Shown: one piece after another, positions 18,511-33,874 of the stretch
How positions within the stretch are numbered: the first letter of the stretch is position 1
Layout: every line of letters begins with the position of its first letter
Source of the DNA: Methylobacterium sp. Leaf99
Lineage (GTDB): Bacteria > Pseudomonadota > Alphaproteobacteria > Rhizobiales > Beijerinckiaceae
Direction: 5' to 3'
Length of the DNA stretch: 64,000 nt
NCBI RefSeq assembly: GCF_001422375.1
Contig: NZ_LMMU01000001.1
Span: forward strand, 2,118,098 to 2,182,097
Made by a program: the position numbers and the translations under genes
Notes under the pieces: model-generated
What the model was told of the DNA's origin: nothing
The model's database searches: none
Seen by the model: the letters and a program-made list of their open reading frames with translations, nothing else

Positions 18511-18529
18511 TTTGGTGCGGTGCAGCAAA
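18511..18529. promoter_or_regulatory. PhaR-like palindrome in front of gpmA
   Basis: TTTGGTGCGGTGCAGCAAA is a near-perfect inverted repeat (7 of 8 arm positions) with the TTGCTGC-N-GCA core also seen at 1041-1076. It lies just upstream of the gpmA start codon. It could be an operator; assignment to PhaR is tentative. Confidence 0.35.
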
Positions 18530-18579
18530 AGGCTGGACCGGTCGGGTATGTGGGCGCCCGTAGCTGAACGGGCAATGAC

Positions 18580-18664
18580 GGCAAACCCTCGGACAGCAAG
18601 TCCCTGGCCGGCAAGCCTTTGGCCGGCAAACCCTCGGACAACAAGCCTTTGGCCGGCAGGCCCT
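18580..18664. repeat. 15-bp tandem repeat array between dapB and gpmA
   Basis: About 5.7 copies of 15-bp units of two alternating kinds (GGCAAACCCTCGGAC and AACAAGCCTTTGGCC types). The period is five codons and no stop interrupts the + or - frames, yet neither frame belongs to a convincing gene. The array ends two bases before the dapB stop codon. Confidence 0.7.
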
Positions 18665-18666
18665 TA

Positions 18667-19464
18667 TCAGAGGCCGAGGACGTCGGCCATGCCGTAGAGA
18701 CCCGGCGGGCGGTCGAACGCCCATTGCGCCGCACGCACGGCGCCGCGGGCGAAGATGCCCCGGTCCTCGGCGTGGTGACTCAGCGTCAGGCGCTCGCCCG
18801 CGCCGGCGAAGACGACGCTGTGGTCGCCCACCACCGTGCCGCCGCGCAGGGTGGCGAAGCCGATGTCGCCGGGCCGGCGCGCGCCCGTATGGCCGTCGCG
18901 GGTCGAGACCCTCGTGTCGGCCAGCGCCACGCCGCGCCCCTCCGCCGCCGCCTCGCCCAGCAGCAGGGCGGTGCCGGAGGGCGCGTCGACCTTCATGCGG
19001 TGATGCATCTCGACGATCTCGATGTCGAACTCCTCGCCCAACGCCGCCGCGACCTTGCGCACGAGGCCGGCCAGGAGGTTGACGCCGAGCGACATGTTGC
19101 CCGAGCGCACGATGCGGGCGTGATGGGCGGCCGCCGCGAGTTTCTGCAGGTCCGCCGCTTCCAGGCCCGTCGTGCCGACCACGTGGACGATGCGGGCTTG
19201 CGCGGCGAGTTCGGCGAAGAACGTGGTGGCGGCCGGCGTCGTGAAGTCCAGGACGCCCTCGGCGGCGGCAAAGACCGGCAGGGGGTCGTCGGTGACGGCG
19301 ACGCCGAGGGGCGCGAGGCCGGCGAGCACGCCGGCATCCTGGCCCAGCACCGGGGCGCCCTCTCGCTCGATGGCGCCCGACAGGGTGCAGCCCTCGGCTT
19401 CCGCCACCGCGCGGATCAGCATCCGCCCCATGCGCCCGCCGGCGCCGACCACCACGAGCCGCAT
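18667..19464 (-). CDS. dapB: 4-hydroxy-tetrahydrodipicolinate reductase
   Basis: A 265-residue enzyme of lysine and diaminopimelate synthesis. The NAD(P)H site [12 protein letters not shown] is at the N-terminus. GTTGL and [15 protein letters not shown] follow, then the catalytic [17 protein letters not shown] with the His and Lys pair. The length is typical. It leads a same-strand group with gpmA and alkB. The marC-methyltransferase pair lies upstream on the same strand after 79 bp. Confidence 0.95.
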   Translation of the reverse strand: MRLVVVGAGGRMGRMLIRAVAEAEGCTLSGAIEREGAPVLGQDAGVLAGLAPLGVAVTDDPLPVFAAAEGVLDFTTPAATTFFAELAAQARIVHVVGTTGLEAADLQKLAAAAHHARIVRSGNMSLGVNLLAGLVRKVAAALGEEFDIEIVEMHHRMKVDAPSGTALLLGEAAAEGRGVALADTRVSTRDGHTGARRPGDIGFATLRGGTVVGDHSVVFAGAGERLTLSHHAEDRGIFARGAVRAAQWAFDRPPGLYGMADVLGL

Positions 19465-19543
19465 TCCGTGCCCTTTCCGAATGAATTCCGCCCCGTGCGG
19501 TACAGCCTCGGGTGAAGGCTGCCAAGGACGAGCGCGGTCCCGC

Positions 19544-20227
19544 TCACCGCGGGGGCAGCAACGGCCCCAGCACGTCGGTGACGCCGTTCACGGTGATCTG
19601 CGTGCCGACGCACAGGAGCAGGAAGGCGAACAGGCGTCCGAGCACCCGTGCGCCCACGGGGCCGATGAACATCACCACCCGGTCGGCCGAGCCGTAGACG
19701 AAGCGCACGATCACCGCGATGGCCAGCGCCGCGAGCGACATGCCGATGTAGAAGCCGATCCGGTCCGGGCCCGGCGCCGGACGGTTCGAGCCCAGCGCGA
19801 TGGCCACCGCGATGGTGCCGGGGCCGGTGGTGAACGGAAGGGTGAGGGGGAAGAACGCGAGTTCGGCGAGGTTGTCGGGCGTGCTCCCCTGCGCTTCCGC
19901 GTGCTTGCGCGCCTCGCGCGCCTCCGGCGCCGTCAGCAGGGTCCAGGCCGAGGCCGCCACCACGAGGCCTCCGGCGATGCGGAGCGCCGCCAGGGACACG
20001 CCGAAGAAGTTGAGGATCGGCGCCCCGGCCCACAGGGCCGAGAGCATGATCAGCGCCGCGTAGAAGCCGATGCGCTTCGACAGTTCCACCCGCTCCGCGT
20101 GGGAGTTCTGCGCCGTGACCTGGGCGAAGATCAGCGCCGAGCCGATGGGGTTCACGATGGAGAACAGGCTCGACAGGGCGAGCACGAAGCTCTGCAGGGC
20201 GGCCTCGGGGGCGAAGAGGGACAGCAT
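19544..20227 (-). CDS. MarC family integral membrane protein
   Basis: A 227-residue protein with about six membrane helices. Family landmarks are [57 protein letters not shown] and [17 protein letters not shown]. MarC proteins are inner-membrane proteins once linked to antibiotic resistance; the actual function is unsettled. It starts 3 bp after the stop of the methyltransferase gene, so the two are co-transcribed. Confidence 0.88.
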   Translation of the reverse strand: MLSLFAPEAALQSFVLALSSLFSIVNPIGSALIFAQVTAQNSHAERVELSKRIGFYAALIMLSALWAGAPILNFFGVSLAALRIAGGLVVAASAWTLLTAPEAREARKHAEAQGSTPDNLAELAFFPLTLPFTTGPGTIAVAIALGSNRPAPGPDRIGFYIGMSLAALAIAVIVRFVYGSADRVVMFIGPVGARVLGRLFAFLLLCVGTQITVNGVTDVLGPLLPPR

Positions 20228-20230
20228 CGG

Positions 20231-20965
20231 TCAGCCGGGGGAGGGGGCCGGCACCAGGGCGCGGGCCGGGGCGAGGCGGGTCGCGCGCCGGACCCGCCGG
20301 ACGGCGACGGGCCGGTAGAGCTGCTTGGTCGCATCCACCACGTGCAGCCCGGCGAAGGGCAGGGACAGGCCGGTGCCGAGGCGCTCCCAGGCCCCGGCCG
20401 TCTGCAGCCAGACGCGGCTCTGCACCGGCGGCATGTACAGGGCCTCGGCCCAGCCCTCGGGCGAGAACTGGGTGGTGCGCATGAGCCGGGCGAGCTGCGA
20501 GCGGCTGTAGGGCTGGCCGTGGCCGAAGGGGGTCGCGTCGCGCCGGGCCCAGACGCCCCGGCGGTTGGGCACCACCAGGATCATCCGGCCCCCCGGCGTC
20601 AGCACCCGCCAGACGTCCTGGAGCAGCTCCGTGGGGCTCTCGACGGATTCTAGGGCGTGGACCAGGATCACCCGGTCGACGGCGGCCTCGGGCAGGGGCA
20701 TCATCGTCGGGTCGGCGAGGGCCGAGCACGAGCGTCCGCTGCCGGGCCAGTTCACCACGCCCTGCGTCGCCGGCATGAAGGCCAGCGTCCGCTCGGCGAT
20801 GACGTGGACGGGCCCGAGATAGGGCGTGGCGTAGCCGAGCCCCAGAACCCGCAGGCCCGAGACCGAGCCGAGGAAGCCGTGGATCGCGCGGGCGACGATG
20901 CGGTGCGTCACCCCGCCGAGCGGACTGGCGTAGAAGGCGCGCAGGTCGGTGACGTCGAGGCGCAT
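20231..20965 (-). CDS. Class I SAM-dependent methyltransferase
   Basis: A 244-residue protein. It has a partly degenerate SAM motif I (LRVLGLGYATPYL), motif II or post-II ILVHALESVESPTELLQDVW, and motif III RVLTPGGRMILVVPNRRGVW. The substrate is unknown. This family lies next to gloB in many Hyphomicrobiales, and here it is divergent from gloB with about 195 bp between the starts. marC follows 3 bp downstream. Confidence 0.85.
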   Translation of the reverse strand: MRLDVTDLRAFYASPLGGVTHRIVARAIHGFLGSVSGLRVLGLGYATPYLGPVHVIAERTLAFMPATQGVVNWPGSGRSCSALADPTMMPLPEAAVDRVILVHALESVESPTELLQDVWRVLTPGGRMILVVPNRRGVWARRDATPFGHGQPYSRSQLARLMRTTQFSPEGWAEALYMPPVQSRVWLQTAGAWERLGTGLSLPFAGLHVVDATKQLYRPVAVRRVRRATRLAPARALVPAPSPG

Positions 20966-21160
20966 GGCGGGGGTCCGGCGGGCCGGCGCACCTGTCCGGG
21001 GGAACGGCGAGGGCGCTCCCGCATCAATGGGGGCCCGCGCCGCCTGCGGCAACCCCGATCCCGCAAACCCCGCCGCGCCTCCGCGCCGGAACCGGAGGTC
21101 GCCCGGCCCGGTTCCCCGCCGACATCGGATTGCAACGCCGAGAACGTCGAGGACAACGCC

Positions 21161-21940
21161 ATGCCCGCTTCCCGACCGGAGATCCGGACCTTCCTTTGCC
21201 GCAGCGACAATATCGGCGTGCTCCTGCACGACCCCGAGACGGGCGCCTGCGCCGCCATCGACGTGCCGGAGGCCGCGCCCGTCCTCGCGGCCCTCGACGC
21301 GGCCGGCTGGACCCTGACCGACATCCTCGTGACCCATCGGCACACGGATCACATCGAGGGCATCGCCGAGGTGAAGCGCCGGACGGGCGCCAGGGTCACG
21401 GCGCCGGCCAAGGCGGGTTCGGCCGTCCCGGAGGTCGACGTCGCCGTGTCCGAGGGCGACGTGGTACGGGTCGGATCGCTGTCGGCCGCGGTGTGGGAGA
21501 CCCCGGGGCACTGCGCCGACCACGTCACCTACTGGTTCGAGGCGGCCGGCCTGGTGTTCGCCGGCGACACCCTGTTCACCCTGGGCTGCGGCCGGGTGAT
21601 GGAGGCCGAGCCGGAGGTGCTGTGGCATTCGCTCGCCCGCTTCGACGGCCTGCCCGACGATACCCGGGTCTACAGCGGGCACGACTACGTCCTGTCCAAT
21701 GCCCGCTTCGCCCGGGCCGCCGAGCCCGACAACGCGCGGCTGGCGGCGCGGATGGACGAGGCCGAGCGGGCGAAAGCCGAGGGCCGCTTCCTCGTTCCCA
21801 CAACCCTGGGTGACGAGCGGGCGACCAATCCGTTCCTGCGCGCCGGCGAGCCGGCCCTGGCACGAGCAGTGAATCTCAGCCCCGGAACCGAGGCGGTGCA
21901 CGTGTTTACTGCATTGAGGGCCTGGAAGAATAAGTTCTGA
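21161..21940 (+). CDS. gloB: Hydroxyacylglutathione hydrolase (glyoxalase II)
   Basis: A 259-residue metallo-beta-lactamase-fold enzyme that hydrolyses S-D-lactoylglutathione. The binuclear metal motif is TH59-R-H61-T-D63-H64. Further ligands are in TPGHCADHVTYWF, VFAGDTLFTLGCGRV and YSGHDYVLSNARFA. The C-terminal substrate domain ends LRAWKNKF. The start at ATG 21161 follows CGAGGACAACGCC. It fits with gshB for glutathione-dependent methylglyoxal disposal. Confidence 0.93.
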   Translation: MPASRPEIRTFLCRSDNIGVLLHDPETGACAAIDVPEAAPVLAALDAAGWTLTDILVTHRHTDHIEGIAEVKRRTGARVTAPAKAGSAVPEVDVAVSEGDVVRVGSLSAAVWETPGHCADHVTYWFEAAGLVFAGDTLFTLGCGRVMEAEPEVLWHSLARFDGLPDDTRVYSGHDYVLSNARFARAAEPDNARLAARMDEAERAKAEGRFLVPTTLGDERATNPFLRAGEPALARAVNLSPGTEAVHVFTALRAWKNKF

Positions 21941-21957
21941 CCCGCTAAAGGGCGGGA

Positions 21958-21983
21958 CAGCGTCTCGCATTTGCGAGACGCTG
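21958..21983. promoter_or_regulatory. 26-bp perfect palindrome, TetR operator or gloB terminator candidate
   Basis: Arms CAGCGTCTCGCA and TGCGAGACGCTG are perfectly complementary over 12 bp with a TT centre. It lies 17 bp after the gloB stop and 93 bp before the TetR gene. No T run follows, which argues against a simple terminator. The symmetry and size suit a TetR-family autoregulatory operator. Confidence 0.5.
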
Positions 21984-22075
21984 GGCCTCGCAGACGTACA
22001 CGTCGTGGTGATCGACGCTGGCGATTTGACAGGGAGGTCCGCCCCTCCTCCAGCCATGGCCGGTGTTCCCGAACG

Positions 22076-22816
22076 ATGCAGCCTCCCGGCCCGCCCTTCG
22101 TCTTTGGGAACGGCCTTGCCGCGGTCAACGATTCCGAGGGCCATAGCCTCGACGACGGACCCCGGAAGCCATCCTCCGATCGCTCCTCGGCCAACCGTGC
22201 CGGCCGCGCCGCGCCGCGCGCCGCGCCCATCGCCGTGGATGCGCGGCTCCTCGCCGTGGCCACCGAGCACCTGCGCCGCCTCGGCCCCAAGCGGGTGACG
22301 GTGGTGGCCGTGGCGGCGGAGGCCGGCATGACCCACGCCAACGTCTACCGCTACTTCCCGTCGAAGGACGCCCTCCTCGACGCCGTGGCCGGCCGCTGGC
22401 TGCGCGACGTGGAAGCGGAACTCGCCCGCATCGCCGATGCGCCCGACCCCGCCGACGACAAGATCGAGCGCCTGCTCTCGGCCCTCGCCTCGGCGCAGCG
22501 ATCGACCCTGGCCAACGAACCGAACCTGTTCTCCGTCCACCTCGACGCCGCCGTGGGCGCAAGGCCCATCGCCCGGCGCCACCGGGTCCGCCTGCGCGGC
22601 CTCGTCGAGCGGGTGGTGGAGGAAGGCATGGCGACGGGTGCGTTCGTGGCGCGCGATCGCGAACGGGCCATCGCCTACATCTTCGATGCGAGCTACCGCT
22701 TCACCCATCCGCTGGCGATCCAGCACGATGCCGACCTGCCGGGGGACCTCATCGAGGCCCGCCTCGGGGCCGTGATTCTCGCCATCCAGCGGGTACTCCG
22801 GACGGGGGCGCTCTGA
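22076..22816 (+). CDS. TetR/AcrR family transcriptional regulator
   Basis: A 246-residue protein. After a proline- and serine-rich extension of about 50 residues comes the DNA-binding domain: LLAVATEHLRRLGPKRVTVV, then AAEAGMTHANVYRYFPSKD, a classic TetR helix-turn-helix. The ligand domain ends in IQRVLRTGAL. The start at ATG 22076 is uncertain, since the extension is unusual for the family. A perfect palindrome 93 bp upstream is a likely operator. The regulated genes are unknown; gloB and the gene itself are the nearest candidates. Confidence 0.85.
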   Translation: MQPPGPPFVFGNGLAAVNDSEGHSLDDGPRKPSSDRSSANRAGRAAPRAAPIAVDARLLAVATEHLRRLGPKRVTVVAVAAEAGMTHANVYRYFPSKDALLDAVAGRWLRDVEAELARIADAPDPADDKIERLLSALASAQRSTLANEPNLFSVHLDAAVGARPIARRHRVRLRGLVERVVEEGMATGAFVARDRERAIAYIFDASYRFTHPLAIQHDADLPGDLIEARLGAVILAIQRVLRTGAL

Positions 22817-24151
<1,335 letters not shown>

Positions 24152-24250
24152 GACGGAGGCTCGACGGCGGACCGCGCAGGCGGTCCGTCCGAACGAAGCC
24201 CCACGGAAACTGGGAGGCCCGGCCCGGCCGGGACGAGGGAGGAGTTTGGC

Positions 24251-25447
<1,197 letters not shown>

Positions 25448-25455
25448 GAGTACCC

Positions 25456-26340
<885 letters not shown>

Positions 26341-26520
26341 GGATCACGGGCGCGCGGGCCTGCGTTGCGCCGCATTCAGGCTCGGGCGCCCATATGAGAC
26401 CCGACGGACGCGGTCCCCGCGTCCGACTTTCCAAATCCGATCCCTGGCGCCCGGCGCCGGATCGGGCGGCGGTCGCCCCGGACGGGGGGGCCGCGAGCCA
26501 AGCGGTGGGATGACTGAACG

Positions 26521-29493
<2,973 letters not shown>

Positions 29494-29558
29494 CGCCGCA
29501 CGGCATTCCCGATCTGACCGCGCACCGGCGCGCCCGATAATCCAGGCGGACACACACC

Positions 29559-30872
29559 ATGGCAACCGACATCCTCGTCCCGACCCTCGGCGAATCCGTG
29601 AGCGAGGCCACCATCGGCCGCTGGTTCAAGAAGCCGGGCGACACGGTGGCGGCCGACGAGCCCCTGGTGGAACTCGAGACCGACAAGGTCACCCTCGAGG
29701 TCAACGCGCCGGCCGCGGGCGAGCTCGGCGAGATCCTGGTCAAGGACGGCGAGACCGTGGAGCCGGGGGCGCTGCTGGGGTCCATCGTCGAGGCCACCGG
29801 CGGTGCCAAGGCGGCGGCGCCGAAGAAGACCGAGCAGAAGGCCGAGACCCGCTCGGAGGCGCCCGCCGAGGACAAGGCCGAGCAGAAGCCCGCCGAGGCC
29901 CCGGCCGAGGGTTCGTCGGCCGGCTACGGCAACCATGGCGACGGCGCTCCGGCCCAGGCCCGGGAATCCGGCGACAACGGCCCGGCCGTCTCCAAGATGG
30001 CGCGGGAATCCGGCATCGATCCGGCGACCCTGAACGGCTCGGGCAAGGACGGCCGCGTCACCAAGGGCGACATGCTGGAGGCCAAGGCGAAGGGGCCGTC
30101 GGCACCGGCGCCCGCGCCCGCCAAGGAGGCCAAGCCCGCCGCCCCGCGCGCGCCGTCGAAGCCCGACGACGCGGCGCGCGAGGAGCGCGTGCGCATGACC
30201 AAGCTGCGTCAGACCATCGCCCGCCGTCTCAAGGACGCGCAGGACACCGCCGCGATGCTGACGACGTTCAACGACGTCGACATGTCGGCCGTGATGGCCA
30301 TGCGGAGCCAGTACAAGGACATCTTCGAGAAGAAGCACGGGACCAAGCTCGGCTTCATGGGCTTCTTCACCAAGGCGGTGATCGGCGCCCTCAAGGACGT
30401 GCCGGCGGTCAATGCCGAAATCGACGGGCAGGACCTCGTCTACAAGAACTACTACCACATCGGCATCGCCGTCGGCACCGACAAGGGCCTCGTGGTCCCC
30501 GTGGTCCGCAACGCCGACGACCTGTCGATCGCCGGCATCGAGAAGACCATCTCCGGCTTCGGCAAGAAGGCCCGCGACGGCAAGCTCTCCATCGACGAGA
30601 TGCAGGGCGGCACCTTCACCATCACCAACGGGGGCATCTACGGGTCGCTGATGTCGACCCCGATCCTCAACGCGCCGCAATCCGGCATCCTCGGCATGCA
30701 CCGCATCGAGGAGCGCCCGGTGGTCCGCAACGGCAAGATCGAGGCGCGTCCGATGATGTACCTCGCCCTGTCCTACGATCACCGCATCGTCGACGGGAAG
30801 GAGGCCGTGACCTTCCTCGTGCGCGTCAAGGAGGCGCTGGAGGATCCGGCACGCCTCGTGCTCGACCTTTAA
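29559..30872 (+). CDS. sucB: Dihydrolipoyl succinyltransferase, E2 of 2-oxoglutarate dehydrogenase
   Basis: A 437-residue protein. One lipoyl domain has the lipoylated Lys in [16 protein letters not shown] (near residue 46). An Ala/Glu/Lys-rich linker follows, then the peripheral-subunit-binding domain ([20 protein letters not shown]). The catalytic domain ends with [20 protein letters not shown], containing HxxxDG. It carries succinyl groups to CoA. It lies 65 bp after sucA. Confidence 0.95.
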   Translation: MATDILVPTLGESVSEATIGRWFKKPGDTVAADEPLVELETDKVTLEVNAPAAGELGEILVKDGETVEPGALLGSIVEATGGAKAAAPKKTEQKAETRSEAPAEDKAEQKPAEAPAEGSSAGYGNHGDGAPAQARESGDNGPAVSKMARESGIDPATLNGSGKDGRVTKGDMLEAKAKGPSAPAPAPAKEAKPAAPRAPSKPDDAAREERVRMTKLRQTIARRLKDAQDTAAMLTTFNDVDMSAVMAMRSQYKDIFEKKHGTKLGFMGFFTKAVIGALKDVPAVNAEIDGQDLVYKNYYHIGIAVGTDKGLVVPVVRNADDLSIAGIEKTISGFGKKARDGKLSIDEMQGGTFTITNGGIYGSLMSTPILNAPQSGILGMHRIEERPVVRNGKIEARPMMYLALSYDHRIVDGKEAVTFLVRVKEALEDPARLVLDL

Positions 30873-30985
30873 GGCCCGGCAGCTAACCGTCCGCCGGCCG
30901 CGATCCATGCGGCCGGACGCTTCCGTGCGCTTCGTATCCGATGGTGGGGCATGACCCGCCGCCCACTTCAGCGAGTCACAATCCC

Positions 30986-32386
30986 ATGTCCTATGATCTC
31001 GTCGTCATCGGCACCGGCCCCGGCGGCTATGTCTGCGCCATCCGGGCGGCCCAGCTCGGCCTCAAGACCGCCGTGGTGGAGAAGCGGGCGACCCATGGCG
31101 GCACCTGCCTCAACGTCGGCTGCATTCCCTCCAAGGCCCTGCTGCACGCCTCCGAGGCGTTCGAGGAAGCGGGCAAGCACTTCGCCGACATGGGCGTGAT
31201 CGTGAACGCGCCCGAGCTCGATCTTCCCAAGATGATGGCGTTCAAGCAGGACGGCGTCGACGGCAACACCAAGGGCGTCGAGTTCCTGCTCAAGAAGAAC
31301 GGCATCGATAGCTACCGCGGCACCGCGCGTCTGGCCGGTGCCGGCCGCGTCGAGGTGCTGTCGGAGGATGGCGGCAACCAGCTCCTGGAAACCAAGAACG
31401 TGGTCATCGCCACGGGCTCGGACGTGACGAAGCTCCCCGGCGTCACCATCGACGAGACCATCGTGGTCTCCTCCACGGGCGCCCTCGAACTGCAGGCGGT
31501 GCCCAAGAAGCTCCTCATCATCGGCGCCGGCGTCATTGGCCTCGAACTCGGCTCGGTCTGGCGCCGCCTCGGCTCCGAGGTCACCGTGGTCGAGTATCTC
31601 GACCGCATCCTGCCCGGCATGGACGGCGAGGTCGGCAAGCAGTTCCAGCGCATCCTCGGCAAGCAGGGCGTGCAGTTCAAACTCTCGTCGAAGGTCACGG
31701 GCGTCGCGGTCGCGGACGGGGCCGCCACCGTCACGGTGGAGCCCGCCGCCGGCGGCGCGGCCGAGACGCTTGCCGCCGACGTGGTGCTCGTGGCCATCGG
31801 CCGGGTGCCCTACACCGAAGGGCTCGGACTCGAGACCGTGGGCGTCGGCCTCGACAACAAGGGCCGCATCCAGACGGACAGCCACTACGCCACCAACGTC
31901 ACCGGCATCTACGCCATCGGCGACGTGATCAGCGGGCCGATGCTGGCCCACAAGGCCGAGGACGAGGGCGTGGCCGTGGCCGAATTGCTCGCCGGCCAGT
32001 CGGGTCACGTCAATTACGGGGTGATCCCGAACGTCGTCTACACCTACCCGGAGGTGGCCTCGGTGGGGAAGACCGAAGAGGAGTTGAAGAAGGACGGCAT
32101 CGCCTACAACAGCGGAAAATTCCCCTTCACCGCCAACGGCCGCGCCAAGGTCAACCACACCACGGACGGCTTCGTGAAGATCCTGGCCGATGCCACCACC
32201 GACCGGGTGCTCGGTGTCCACATCGTCGGTGCGGATGCGGGCAACCTCATCGCCGAAGTGGCCGTGGCGATGGAGTTCGGGGCGAGCGCGGAGGACGTCG
32301 CGCGCACCTGCCACGCCCACCCGACCCTCACCGAGGCGGTCAAGGAAGCGGCCCTGGCGGTGGCGAAGCGCGCGATCCACATCTGA
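30986..32386 (+). CDS. lpd: Dihydrolipoyl dehydrogenase
   Basis: A 466-residue FAD flavoprotein and E3 subunit. The FAD motif is [20 protein letters not shown], and the redox disulfide is [17 protein letters not shown]. The NAD motif is [36 protein letters not shown] and the C-terminal [15 protein letters not shown] complete the family pattern. ATG 30986 gives MSYDLVVIG; an ATG at 30941 would add 15 atypical residues. It closes the TCA cluster. Confidence 0.95.
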   Translation: MSYDLVVIGTGPGGYVCAIRAAQLGLKTAVVEKRATHGGTCLNVGCIPSKALLHASEAFEEAGKHFADMGVIVNAPELDLPKMMAFKQDGVDGNTKGVEFLLKKNGIDSYRGTARLAGAGRVEVLSEDGGNQLLETKNVVIATGSDVTKLPGVTIDETIVVSSTGALELQAVPKKLLIIGAGVIGLELGSVWRRLGSEVTVVEYLDRILPGMDGEVGKQFQRILGKQGVQFKLSSKVTGVAVADGAATVTVEPAAGGAAETLAADVVLVAIGRVPYTEGLGLETVGVGLDNKGRIQTDSHYATNVTGIYAIGDVISGPMLAHKAEDEGVAVAELLAGQSGHVNYGVIPNVVYTYPEVASVGKTEEELKKDGIAYNSGKFPFTANGRAKVNHTTDGFVKILADATTDRVLGVHIVGADAGNLIAEVAVAMEFGASAEDVARTCHAHPTLTEAVKEAALAVAKRAIHI

Positions 32387-32394
32387 ACCGGTGA

Positions 32395-32416
32395 CGGGCC
32401 CGCGGATGCGGGCCCG
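32395..32416. terminator. Stem-loop between lpd and the convergent MFS gene
   Basis: CGGGCCCGC (32395-32403) pairs with GCGGGCCCG (32408-32416) across a GGAT loop. It lies between the stops of two convergent genes, but lacks a T run. Confidence 0.5.
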
Positions 32417-32418
32417 CC

Positions 32419-33633
32419 TCAGGATTCCGTCGGCACCAGGGGCGGCAGGCGCGAGAGGCGCAGCGCGATGGCGAGGGCCAGCCCGTAGAGGCTCGCGAAG
32501 AACACCACCACGCCGATCCAGCCCGAATGGGCGAAGAACCAGCCGCCCGCCGTGCCGAGGACCGACGAGCCGAGATAGTACAGGCACAGGTACACCGACG
32601 AGGCCTGGGCCCGGTCGCGCAGGGCCCGGCGCCCGATCCAGCTGCTCGCTACGGAATGGGCCCCGAAGAAGCTCACCGTGACCACGACGATGCCGAGGAT
32701 GATGAGCCAGAGCTGGCTCGACAGGGTCAAGGTGATGCCGACCAGCCCGAGCAGGATGGCGAGCCACAGCACCTTGCGGCGCCCGAGCCGGCTCGCGATC
32801 TCGCCCGTGAGCGCCGACGAGAACGTTCCGAACAGGTAGACCACGAAGATCGCCCCGATGGCGGTCTGACTGAGGTCGAACGGCGGATCGAGCAGGCGAA
32901 AGCCGATGTAGTTGTAGACGCTCACGAAGCCGCCCATAAGCAGGAATGCCTCGGCGAACAGCCACGGTAGGCCCGGATCGCGAAAGTGCTGGCCGAAGGT
33001 CCCGGGCACCTCGCGCCAGCGCATGCGGTTGGCGGTGAAGCGCTGCGAATCCGGCAGGCTGAAGAGGAACGCGATGGCCGCGAGCAGGGCCAGGACGCCG
33101 ATGGTGCCGAGGCCCCAGCGCCAGGAGGCATGGTCGGCGATGATCCCGGCGACCAGCCGCCCGATCATGCCCCCGAGCGCGTTGCCGCCGATGAGCAGCC
33201 CCATGGACAGGCCGATGGCGCGCCCGTGCATCTCCTCGCTGAGATAGGCCATCGCCACCGCCGGCAGGCCGCTGGCCGCGAGCCCCGTCAGGGCCCGCAG
33301 GGCGAGGAAGCCGTGCCAGCTCGGAACCAGCACCGCCACGATGGTGAGCACCGCCGAGGCGAACAGGGACGCGACCATGATCGGCTTGCGTCCCCACACC
33401 TCGGAGAGGGGGCTCACCACCAGCAGCGCGATGGCCAGCATGGCGCAGGGCAGGGAGAGGGCGAGGCTGCTTTCGGCCGGCGAGACGTGGAATTCCTCGG
33501 CGAAGACCGGCATCAGGGGCTGCACGCCGTAGAGCACGGCGAAGGTGGAAAATCCGGCCGCCGCGAGCGCCAGGGTGGTGCGGCGGAAGGCCGGCGTTCC
33601 CGCCTCGATCAACCGGGGTTGCGTCTCGTCCAT
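32419..33633 (-). CDS. MFS transporter (YnfM/arabinose-efflux-like)
   Basis: A 404-residue 12-helix permease. The N-terminus (FSTFAVLYGVQPLMPVFAEE) and motif A-like loop (SPLSEVWGRKPIMV) are intact. EIASRLGRRKVLWLAILLGL marks the second half. The family exports small molecules by proton antiport; the substrate is unknown. ATG 33633 is preferred to one at 33702. It is unrelated in function to the TCA cluster and is transcribed towards it. Confidence 0.85.
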   Translation of the reverse strand: MDETQPRLIEAGTPAFRRTTLALAAAGFSTFAVLYGVQPLMPVFAEEFHVSPAESSLALSLPCAMLAIALLVVSPLSEVWGRKPIMVASLFASAVLTIVAVLVPSWHGFLALRALTGLAASGLPAVAMAYLSEEMHGRAIGLSMGLLIGGNALGGMIGRLVAGIIADHASWRWGLGTIGVLALLAAIAFLFSLPDSQRFTANRMRWREVPGTFGQHFRDPGLPWLFAEAFLLMGGFVSVYNYIGFRLLDPPFDLSQTAIGAIFVVYLFGTFSSALTGEIASRLGRRKVLWLAILLGLVGITLTLSSQLWLIILGIVVVTVSFFGAHSVASSWIGRRALRDRAQASSVYLCLYYLGSSVLGTAGGWFFAHSGWIGVVVFFASLYGLALAIALRLSRLPPLVPTES

Positions 33634-33811
33634 GCCGGCTCCCCATTCGGATCGGCGCGACGGCCCATCGACGGGCCGTCTCCGGACGTCGCCCCGGATC
33701 ACCCGTGCGCGAGCGGGATATAGGGCGGGGTGGAGAGGCCGGACACTGCTTTCGGGTCGCCCTCGGACCCATCCGGCGGGCCAAACGTCGTTCTTCTCTC
33801 AAAGATGGTGC

Positions 33812-33842
33812 GCCGGGGCATCAGGCATCTGACTGCCCCGGC
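33812..33842. terminator. Hairpin after the OmpA-like gene
   Basis: GCCGGGGCA (33812-33820) pairs with TGCCCCGGC (33834-33842), and TCAG/CTGA extends the stem inside. It lies 33 bp after the stop of the minus-strand OmpA-like gene. The T run on that strand is poor. Confidence 0.5.
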
Positions 33843-33874
33843 GGCATCTCTCCAATCCCGACCGGTCGGGAGGC

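Noticed and set aside
26341..26520. Riboswitch before sucA
   Set aside because: The 180-bp spacer has GC-rich stems but no feature of a known suc-associated RNA motif that I could recognise.
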